Below are positions 1 to 6,374 of a stretch of DNA of 52,554 bases, piece after piece (within the stretch, counting starts at the first letter, position 1; every line of letters begins with the position of its first letter). Source of the stretch: Plesiocystis pacifica SIR-1 (GTDB taxonomy: Bacteria > Myxococcota_A > Polyangia > Nannocystales > Nannocystaceae). The notes under the pieces are model-generated. The model worked only from the letters and a program-made list of their open reading frames with translations, ran no database searches and was not told the origin of the DNA. The position numbers and the translations under genes were made by a program. The stretch is from assembly GCF_000170895.1 (NCBI RefSeq), contig NZ_ABCS01000073.1, positions 1-52,554 of the forward strand, given 5' to 3'.

Positions 1-2
1 AC

Positions 3-686
3 GCCGACCCCGAGTACGTCGCGCTGTTCGCCGCGGCCTTCCCCGAGGCGACGAGCGGGGCGACGATCAACCAGGTCGTGTTCGCCCTGGCGAGCTTTTG
101 CCGGACGATCATCAGCGGGGCGAGCCCCTACGACCGCTTCCTGGCCGGAGACGAGGACGCGCTGAGCGAGGAGCAGCGCCTGGGCATGGCGCTGTTCAAC
201 GGCGAGCGCTTCGAGTGCTTCCACTGCCACGGCGGCGTCCAGTTCACCACCTCCTACCGCGACGCGAACACCCCCGCCGCCGACGCGCGCCTGGTGTTCT
301 TCAACAACGGGCTCTACAACGTGGACGGGGAGGGCAGCTACCCCGCCCACGATCAGGGCCTCTACGAGCTGACCCTCGACCCCGATCACCGCGGCCTGTT
401 CCGCCCGCCGAGCCTGCGCAACGTGGCCTCGACCGCGCCCTACATGCACGACGGGAGCATCGAGACCCTGCGCGAGGTGGTCGAGCACTACGTCGCGGGC
501 GGCCGGGTCATCGAGTCGGGCCCCTTCGCGGGGGACGGCCGGCTGAGCCCGCTCAAGTCGGGGTTGGTGCGGCCCTTCGAGGCCACGGACGAGGAGATCG
601 ACGCCGTGGTCGCCTTTCTCGAGGCCCTCGACGATCCCGAGCTCGTCACGAACCATGCGCTGGCGGATCCGGACGCATCTGGGTGA
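3..686 (+). CDS. Di-heme cytochrome c peroxidase / MauG family protein (5' part missing)
   Basis: The reading frame is open from the first base of the window, so the N-terminal part, including the first heme motif, lies outside. The visible 227 residues carry one c-type heme motif, CFHCH (residues 72-76), and the family block SLRNVASTAPYMHDG, whose Met (about residue 148) is the usual axial ligand of the C-terminal heme. The protein ends with the typical helix DEEIDAVVAFLEAL. Family members are periplasmic enzymes that reduce hydrogen peroxide or oxidise protein side chains. A second member of the family lies 2.3 kb downstream on the other strand, and a serpin gene follows on the same strand after 181 bp. 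The family call is firm. Peroxidase versus MauG-like oxidase cannot be decided without the missing half. Confidence 0.9.
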   Translation, partial: ADPEYVALFAAAFPEATSGATINQVVFALASFCRTIISGASPYDRFLAGDEDALSEEQRLGMALFNGERFECFHCHGGVQFTTSYRDANTPAADARLVFFNNGLYNVDGEGSYPAHDQGLYELTLDPDHRGLFRPPSLRNVASTAPYMHDGSIETLREVVEHYVAGGRVIESGPFAGDGRLSPLKSGLVRPFEATDEEIDAVVAFLEALDDPELVTNHALADPDASG

Positions 687-867
687 AACCAAACCATGGT
701 TTTTGGGCCATCTCGATGACTCGAAGCGGCCACGGGAGACGCGCTCCAGCGCTATCCTGAGCGGCCATGCATGCCGCGGGTTGTACCCGGTCTGGTAGGC
801 GGGTGGAATGTGAGTTCGTGCAGCGCGCGGGGTGATCGAGTGGGAGCCCCCGCGGCACATCCGGGGC

Positions 868-2262
868 ATGACTAGCTCGAAGCTCTTGTTCCCCCGCCGC
901 TTTGCTCTCGCGGCCTTTGCCCTGACCGCCCTGACCCTCCCCGCCGTCGCGTGCACCGAAGCCGGTGAGGAGGAGGAGGGCGTGGACGACGTCGGAGACG
1001 ACGACGGCGACGACGACGAGGGGGAGATGGAGCTGTGGGAGTCGGTCCACTCCGAGCTCGACTACGACGACCAGCCCGACGCCGACGAGGTCGAGCGCCT
1101 CGACTTGGCCATGGACCAGCTCGCCCTGGGCCTGGACCTCTACCACTACATGGGCGAGGGCGCGTTCGAGGGCCAGAACGTGGTGAACTCGCCGGTCAGC
1201 ATCCAGACCGCCTTCGGCATGCTCTACGGCGCGACCGAGGGCGTGACCAAGACCCAGATGGAGTCGACGCTGCACTTCACCCTCGGCGAGGAGCGCCAGC
1301 ACGTGGCCATGAACTGGCAGCACCTCCAGCTCGCCTCCCGCGAGATGCCCAAGCTCGAGAGCGAGTTCGCCAACGAGGATCCGGTGATCCTGGGGACGGC
1401 CAACCGCGCGTGGATCAACGAGGCCCGCTCCGAGGAGCTGATCCCGGACTTCCTCGACCTGCTCGCCGTGCACTACGACACCGGGGTCTACCTCGCGGAC
1501 TTCAACAGCAACGCCGACGGCGAGCGCATCGCGATCAACGGCTGGGTCGCCGATCGCACCCACGGCCTCGTCCAGGACCTGATCCCGGTGATCCCCGACG
1601 GCTCGTCGATGGTCCTGGTCAACACCCTCTACCTCAAGGCCCCGTGGGCGACCCCCTTCGAGGAGTTCGCCACCCAGACCGCGAGCTTCACCCTCCTCGA
1701 CGGCTCCACCCGGGACGTCCAGATGATGCAGCAGTACGCCATGAACGGCTACTACGGCGAGGGTGAGGGCTACGCCGCCGTGGGCGTGCCGCTGCGCGGC
1801 AACTCTCTGGAGCTCGCGCTGGTCCTGCCCGAGGACCTGGCGAGCTTCGAGGCGGGCCTCGACGCCGAGACCCTCGGCGGGATCCTCGAGGGCATGGACT
1901 ACGCGACCATCGACACCTCGATGCCGCGCTTCGAGCTGCGCGCCAAGGCCTCGCTCAAGCAGGCCCTGACCGACCTGGGCATGCCCGCGGCCTTCGACAA
2001 CGGCGAGGACTTCACCGGCGTGCTGACCAACGGCATGGGTCCGATCTTCGACGTCATCCACGAGGCCGTCATCCTCACCGACGAGGGCGGCATCGAGGCG
2101 GCCGCGGCCACGGCCATCGTCCAAGACGAGGGCGGCGGCGGTGAGCTCGAGCCCGAGTACACTTTCGTGGCCGACAAGCCCTTCGTGGTCGTGGTCTACG
2201 ATCGCCCCAGCCGCACGCCGCTGTTCGTCGGCCGCGTCGTCGACCCCGGCGCTGGCGACTGA
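868..2262 (+). CDS. Serpin family protease inhibitor, predicted lipoprotein
   Basis: A 464-residue serpin. The ATG at 868 is preferred over an upstream GTG at 832 because it starts directly with a signal peptide (basic FPRRF, hydrophobic stretch) ending in PAVAC. Cys29 is a probable lipid anchor, although the lipobox is imperfect. A very acidic linker (residues 30-56) follows. The serpin body ends with the signature FVADKPF...PLFVGRVVDP. The hinge reads EGGIEAAAATAI, the Ala-rich type needed for loop insertion, so inhibition is likely. The usual Thr/Ser at P14 is Ile. The reactive loop continues VQDEGGGG and is about five residues longer than in alpha-1-antitrypsin by alignment from both ends, so P1 is uncertain and may be acidic or Gly. 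It probably protects the cell surface from its own or foreign serine/cysteine proteases. The gene ends at a strong hairpin. Confidence 0.93.
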   Translation: MTSSKLLFPRRFALAAFALTALTLPAVACTEAGEEEEGVDDVGDDDGDDDEGEMELWESVHSELDYDDQPDADEVERLDLAMDQLALGLDLYHYMGEGAFEGQNVVNSPVSIQTAFGMLYGATEGVTKTQMESTLHFTLGEERQHVAMNWQHLQLASREMPKLESEFANEDPVILGTANRAWINEARSEELIPDFLDLLAVHYDTGVYLADFNSNADGERIAINGWVADRTHGLVQDLIPVIPDGSSMVLVNTLYLKAPWATPFEEFATQTASFTLLDGSTRDVQMMQQYAMNGYYGEGEGYAAVGVPLRGNSLELALVLPEDLASFEAGLDAETLGGILEGMDYATIDTSMPRFELRAKASLKQALTDLGMPAAFDNGEDFTGVLTNGMGPIFDVIHEAVILTDEGGIEAAAATAIVQDEGGGGELEPEYTFVADKPFVVVVYDRPSRTPLFVGRVVDPGAGD

Positions 2263-2286
2263 GGACAGCCGTCTCGCAAGCGACCC

Positions 2287-2320
2287 AAGAGAGGCTGTGG
2301 AGTCATCCACAGCCTCTCTT
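2287..2320. terminator. Bidirectional intrinsic terminator hairpin
   Basis: A perfect 15-bp stem (2287-2301 with 2306-2320) and 4-nt loop GTCA sit between the converging 3' ends of the serpin gene (ends 2262) and the lipoprotein gene (ends 2335). The arms begin AAGAGAGG and end CCTCTCTT, so each strand ends in a short pyrimidine/T stretch. It is the strongest hairpin I found in the window. Confidence 0.8.
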
Positions 2321-2334
2321 TGCGGTCGTTCGGC

Positions 2335-2910
2335 TCAGGGCATCGGCTCGAGCACGTAGCCCCAGTAGGCGCCAGCGTCGAGGTCGAGGCAGTCGCCGGT
2401 GGTCTCGAGGATCGACTCGGCGACCTCGGCGGCCAGGCCGTTGCAGACCGCCGGCGTGTGCTCTTCGAGGGTGTTCGAGCGGACCTCTCGCCAGCGAAAG
2501 CGCTGCTTGGGGTGCGAGCTCAGCTCGACGGCGTAGTGGCACTGGATGTGCTGATCGCCGTGGCTCTCGGACTGGTAGAAGCGGGCGAAGTCCGGGTCCG
2601 CAGCGAACTGCGCGTCGAGGGCCGGGGTCATCGGCCCGGGGCCGCGGTACTGCTCGGCCTCGAGCAGCTCGACGACGGCGACCTCGCAGCGGGGATTGCC
2701 GACGGTCGCGGGGACGAAGTCTTCGAGCTCGGGAGAGGTCGTCGTCGCGGCCTCGGCAGCCGGGGTCGCGTCGTCCCCTCCGGCCTCGGCTGCGCTCGCC
2801 GAGCCGCCTCGTTCGACGAGCACGGCCGGAGGCGCCGTCGCGTCCTCGGGCGCGGTCGCTGGGGTGCAGCCCAGGCAGCAGGCGAGCAGGGGCCAGGCGC
2901 GGCGTCGCAT
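2335..2910 (-). CDS. Putative lipoprotein, unknown function
   Basis: A 191-residue protein I do not recognise. It starts MRRRAWPLLACCLGC, a short signal peptide with lipobox-like LAC/LGC sequences. About 45 residues of Ala/Pro/Thr/Glu-rich linker follow. The C-terminal domain (about residues 62-191) contains four Cys (in PRCEVAV, IQCHYAV, PAVCNG and GDCLDL), which could form two disulfides. A surface-anchored small domain is the likely picture. It shares the strand with the downstream-located di-heme gene, whose stop is 32 bp upstream of this start, so co-transcription with that gene is plausible. It ends at the hairpin at 2287-2320. Confidence 0.75.
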   Translation of the reverse strand: MRRRAWPLLACCLGCTPATAPEDATAPPAVLVERGGSASAAEAGGDDATPAAEAATTTSPELEDFVPATVGNPRCEVAVVELLEAEQYRGPGPMTPALDAQFAADPDFARFYQSESHGDQHIQCHYAVELSSHPKQRFRWREVRSNTLEEHTPAVCNGLAAEVAESILETTGDCLDLDAGAYWGYVLEPMP

Positions 2911-2941
2911 GCCTCCACGGTGCGACGCCGCCTGGGCCGGG

Positions 2942-4528
2942 TCAAGGGGCGCCGTCGACGGGCAGGCCGCTGGGCACGGAGCTGGGGATCGCGGCGCTCA
3001 GCACCGCCGGGTCGGCGGCGGGGTCGGACAGCGTGCGCAGGAAGGCGACGAGCTGTTTGACGTGGCGCTTCTTTTTGACCCGGACCTCGGCGAGCTCGGG
3101 GGCCATCCCGGCGGCCAGGATCTCCGCTTGGTTGTCGAGCAGGGACTCGGACAGCTCGTCGTGGGGACAGGCGAAGGGGGAGTCGTCGACGAGCTCGATG
3201 TTGGTCGTCGACGTCATGTCGTAGTCGAGCAGCGCGGCCGCGGGGTCTTCGTAGTGGGCGACGAAGTCGGACAGCTCGGCGAACTGCCCCAGGCGGCCGT
3301 AGGGCGCCGTGAACTCGACGTTGCGCAGGGGCGCGGTGCGCCAGCGGTAGCGCTCTTGCTCGGGGAACAGCTCATCGCCGGCGCCGCCGAGCACCCAGGG
3401 CACGGCGTAGTCGTTGCGCGCCTGGCCGAAGTCGTCGAAGCCCTCGGGCCCGTTGCGCTTGGGCAGGTCGTTCCCGCAGCCAAACTGGGGGGCGAGGGTC
3501 TGGTGGAACGCGTTGTCGGTGAACGCGTTGCCCGAGTGGCAGCTGACGCAGTTGCCCTTGTTGGCCGAGTAAAAGCGCTTCGCTCCGCGCAGCTCTCGGT
3601 TGCTCAGGGCGCAGTCGTCCCCGGCGACGAACTGGTCCCAGGGGCTGGCGTTGAAGGTGAAGGCGTCGATCTCGTAGGCCGCGATGGCGTTGCCGACGTG
3701 GCCGAAGTTCAGCTCCTCGAAGGGGACGCCGTAGGCCGCCTCGAACATCGCCACGTACTCGGGGATGGCCCCGAGGCGGGCCATGTAGCCGTCGAAGATG
3801 CAAGAGAACACGACGGGCAGGGGGAGCTGGGGGTCGAGGCAGGCGAGCAGCTCGTTGTCCGGGTCGGCGTCCGGGCCTGGGAAGCCGAGCATCTCGGGAG
3901 AGGTGACCTCGGGGAGCATGGCCTGGGCCGCGAGCACGCGGGGCGACGCGACCCCGGGGAAGTCCTCGAAGGCCGCCTGGTAGATGGCCGGGACGAGCGG
4001 GAGGCCGAGGCCGAGGACGAAGCCCTGGCCGTCGCCCGCGACCTTGCCGTCGATGGCCAGGGTGTCGAGGGAGTGCAGGTTGAACAGCGCTTGGGTGTGG
4101 CGCCCGCCGACCTGACCGTCTTCTCGGTCTAGGCCCAGGCCGTGGCCGCCGACCCCCGACATGAGCGGCCGGCGGTCTGTCAGGCCCAGCGTGGGGTTGT
4201 GGCAGGTGCCGCAGGACACGTCGTGAGAGCCGCTGAGGATCTTGTCGTGAAACAGGGCCCTGCCGAGCTCGACGAGCTCCGGGCGAATGGGCTCGGGGAG
4301 CGCGTAGGGGCTGATGTCGTGCTCGTCGAGGAGCGCGCGGACGTCCGCGACGAGCGCGGGGTTGTTGCAGCTCGGGTAGCAGCCCCAGCGGAATTCGTCC
4401 TGATCGTCAGCGTCTGCCTCCGCCTCGAGCTCGGCGGAGTCGTCGGTGTCGTCAATCGTCGTACATGCGCTTGCGCAAGTGACGAGAGTCAAATGGAGGC
4501 CCCATGCGCGAAATGGGTATTCAGACAT
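2942..4528 (-). CDS. Di-heme cytochrome c peroxidase / MauG-like lipoprotein
   Basis: A 528-residue exported protein. The start at 4528 is chosen because GAAGGAG (4538-4544) lies 9 nt upstream and the protein begins with a signal peptide ending CASAC (Cys22), so it is probably a lipoprotein. Two c-type heme sites are present: CGTCH (residues 106-110) and CVSCH (327-331). The conserved block after the second heme reads TAPYGRLGQF rather than TAPYMHDG, so the usual Met ligand of the C-terminal heme is missing. MauG itself uses Tyr instead of Met, so an oxidase role is possible. Long inserts (about 130-290) and an acidic linker (23-46) make it longer than typical family members. The family is periplasmic. 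It is probably co-transcribed with the small lipoprotein gene downstream. Confidence 0.92.
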   Translation of the reverse strand: MSEYPFRAWGLHLTLVTCASACTTIDDTDDSAELEAEADADDQDEFRWGCYPSCNNPALVADVRALLDEHDISPYALPEPIRPELVELGRALFHDKILSGSHDVSCGTCHNPTLGLTDRRPLMSGVGGHGLGLDREDGQVGGRHTQALFNLHSLDTLAIDGKVAGDGQGFVLGLGLPLVPAIYQAAFEDFPGVASPRVLAAQAMLPEVTSPEMLGFPGPDADPDNELLACLDPQLPLPVVFSCIFDGYMARLGAIPEYVAMFEAAYGVPFEELNFGHVGNAIAAYEIDAFTFNASPWDQFVAGDDCALSNRELRGAKRFYSANKGNCVSCHSGNAFTDNAFHQTLAPQFGCGNDLPKRNGPEGFDDFGQARNDYAVPWVLGGAGDELFPEQERYRWRTAPLRNVEFTAPYGRLGQFAELSDFVAHYEDPAAALLDYDMTSTTNIELVDDSPFACPHDELSESLLDNQAEILAAGMAPELAEVRVKKKRHVKQLVAFLRTLSDPAADPAVLSAAIPSSVPSGLPVDGAP

Positions 4529-4789
4529 CAGCGACAACTCCTTCGAACCACCATATATAGTCGGTACCATCGATGACTGAGCACTGCCAACTTAATTTGT
4601 GCATGGTTGTGCTTCGAAAATCGCGCAATTCAGTATTGCTGAAAAAGGCGCCCCGGCTCTCGGGCCGTTATGATCAGACTGTAATGTGCGGAGGGAGGAG
4701 GGTGCGTATTGTGATGTGTGTAGTGCGCGCGCGACTCGAAGGGGGCTGCGCCTGTCCCCATGCCCAAATATGCGCACTAAAATTAGTTG

Positions 4790-4812
4790 GACCGCCCCCG
4801 GCGGGGGCGGTC
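4790..4812 (-). terminator. GC-rich hairpin, possible terminator of the pectin-acetylesterase-like gene
   Basis: A perfect 10-bp stem (GACCGCCCCC / GGGGGCGGTC) with a 3-nt loop. On the minus strand it lies about 140 nt after the stop at 4949 and is followed by an A/T-rich stretch (CCAACTAATTTTAG). There is no immediate T-run, so termination here is only plausible. Confidence 0.4.
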
Positions 4813-4903
4813 ACGTCGAAGGCGAAGGCTGGAAAGGGAGGCCCGGGGGCCGGTCTCAGAGGGTCGGCCAAAACGAGTTTGGCCAACCCCTCGATCTGTT
4901 TTA

Positions 4904-4935
4904 GCCGTCGTGGACGACGCCACGCCCTCCCTGCC
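4904..4935 (-). repeat. 32-nt dispersed repeat, copy 1, just downstream of a gene
   Basis: The minus-strand sequence of this segment matches the plus-strand sequence at 16648-16679 at 30 of 32 positions. In both places the element lies just past a stop codon (13 nt here, 1 nt in copy 2) in the same orientation relative to the gene. The half distal to the stop contains a near-palindrome (GGCGTCGT-CC-ACGACGGC, one mismatch). Confidence 0.6.
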
Positions 4936-4948
4936 CCACGTCCATGAC

Positions 4949-6271
4949 TCAGGGGCTGACGTGGGAGGTCTGGCCCTCGAGCATGTTCGCTACCCAGTCC
5001 ACGAGCAGGATGCCGTTGACGTCCTGATTGTAATAGGCAGGGAAGCTCAGGTAAGTGTGGCTGATCCCGGGCAGGATGTAGGTGCCCCAGTTGTCGTAGC
5101 CCTCGACCTCGCTGCGCAGGGCGTAGATGCCGTCCTCGAAGTAGCCGCCGTTCATGGGCAGCTCGATGATCCCGGGCGGGCACTGCAGGCCGCCCTCGTT
5201 TTGAATCCCGTAGCCAAAGAAGGTGCGGATGATGAGGTCCTGCTCCGCCGTGATCACGCCGAGGGTCTGGTCGGCGTGCTTGTCGGCGAGGTAGTGGGTG
5301 AGGTTGTAGATGCCCCCGCCGTCCGGCGCGAAGCAGCCGTCGCAGTCCTCGGGCAGGGAGGCGTCGAGGTTGAACAGCTCGCGCCACTGCTCTTGCAGGC
5401 AGGGGGCGAGGTAGGGGTCCGTGAGCGGCGGGCCCGAGTCGTCGAGCAAGGTGACCGTGGTGTTGGGGAAGGCGTCGGAGGCGATGCGGTCGTAGTTGAA
5501 GGCGGCCCCGAAGCCGCCGGCGCTGATGCCCGTGACCAGCACGTGGGAGGTGTCGGCGAAGGTCGGCGCGATGCGATCGAGGAACTGGTCCATGTTGGAG
5601 TAGCCCACGAACTGCTGCGGGGCCCCGAACGCGAAGCCCGGCACGGAGGTGTCCGGGGCCGTGCCCGCGTGCACGTCTCCGGTGCAGTAGGGCACATAGA
5701 CCACGTTCCAGTCGCGCATCGGGTTGGCCGGGTTGTCGGTGTCGAACAGCCCGCCCTGGAGCACGGTGTTTTGCCAGATCAGGTCGAAGGCGAGCTCGCC
5801 GAAGTTGGCGAAGCTGGCGTAGAAGAGCCCGCAGGTCGCGGCGTTGAAGCAGCCGCCGCCGCCCTCGAAGAAGATCACGAGCTCGTCGGAGATGCCGTAG
5901 CGCACGCCGATGCCGGCCGGCGTGCCGTCGATGCATTGGGCGTCGGGGAAGTCGACCCAGTTCCACTCCCCGGGGGGCGCCTCGGGGAGGGGCTCGCCGT
6001 CGTAGGTGGGGTCCGGCGGGGGGAGGTCGGGCTCCATGCCGGTGCTCGCCTCGCTGTCTTCGGACGCGGCGCTGTCCGACTCGGAGTTCGTCTCGCCCTG
6101 CTCGCTGCCCGACTCGTCCTCGCTCGACGCGTCCGTGTCCTCCGCCGTGCCGCCGATCTCGTCGTCCGCGCTCCCCCCGTCCCCCGGCTGGGCGTCGTCG
6201 GCACAGCCGAGGCTCGAGCAAAGGGGCACCGATAGGGAGCAAACGATGATTGAGCGAGCTAGACGGGCCAT
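4949..6271 (-). CDS. Pectin acetylesterase / Notum-like serine hydrolase, lipoprotein
   Basis: A 440-residue predicted lipoprotein (signal ends SSLGC, Cys23) with a long acidic Ser/Glu linker (24-80). The catalytic domain has the hallmarks of the pectinacetylesterase/Notum alpha/beta-hydrolase family: oxyanion loop FFEGGGGCFNAATC (residues 135-147), the block YVPYCTGDVHAG (192-203), nucleophile elbow GISAGG with Ser250, and a C-terminal GISHTY that supplies the His. An Asp in DDSGPP is the likely third member of the triad. Family enzymes remove acetyl or acyl groups from polysaccharides or, for Notum, a lipid from a protein. Which substrate applies here is not visible. The gene stands alone on its strand and is divergent from the decarboxylase operon at 6375. 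Confidence 0.87.
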   Translation of the reverse strand: MARLARSIIVCSLSVPLCSSLGCADDAQPGDGGSADDEIGGTAEDTDASSEDESGSEQGETNSESDSAASEDSEASTGMEPDLPPPDPTYDGEPLPEAPPGEWNWVDFPDAQCIDGTPAGIGVRYGISDELVIFFEGGGGCFNAATCGLFYASFANFGELAFDLIWQNTVLQGGLFDTDNPANPMRDWNVVYVPYCTGDVHAGTAPDTSVPGFAFGAPQQFVGYSNMDQFLDRIAPTFADTSHVLVTGISAGGFGAAFNYDRIASDAFPNTTVTLLDDSGPPLTDPYLAPCLQEQWRELFNLDASLPEDCDGCFAPDGGGIYNLTHYLADKHADQTLGVITAEQDLIIRTFFGYGIQNEGGLQCPPGIIELPMNGGYFEDGIYALRSEVEGYDNWGTYILPGISHTYLSFPAYYNQDVNGILLVDWVANMLEGQTSHVSP

Positions 6272-6374
6272 TGCGCGATGGTAGCAGCGAGCGAGAGCCC
6301 GCGGTGGGCCTCGTCGAGGGTCGAAGCGAGAGCCGAGCGCGGGGTGGGCCGGGCCCGCGCGGCGAAACTCGACG

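Larger units (their letters stand above)
4529..4948. promoter_or_regulatory. Intergenic region: AT-richer promoter side of the di-heme gene plus two hairpins
   Basis: This gap holds no convincing gene. The right-hand frames are arginine/glycine-rich and lack a start context. The part next to the di-heme gene is clearly AT-richer than the surroundings and carries TATATAT (4553-4559, minus strand) just upstream of the ribosome binding site, a possible -10 box. I found no well-spaced -35. Toward the right are an inverted repeat of 10-bp arms (4790-4799/4803-4812), a hairpin GGCCAAA-ACGAG-TTTGGCC (4866-4884, extendable with one mismatch to 4861-4889), and a repeat element at 4904-4935. Confidence 0.45.

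Noticed and set aside
691..702. AAACCATGGTTT palindrome after the first gene
   Set aside because: A 12-bp palindrome without loop or T-run on the correct side; too short to call a terminator or an operator.
646..2310. Long open frame on the minus strand across the serpin gene
   Set aside because: Its product is Val/Gly/Glu/Arg-rich with no recognisable motif, while the plus strand encodes a full serpin. It is an antisense artefact of high GC.
4573..4947. Possible small gene in the intergenic region after the hydrolase
   Set aside because: No ribosome binding site, mixed composition, and the region contains hairpins and a promoter-like AT-rich stretch instead.
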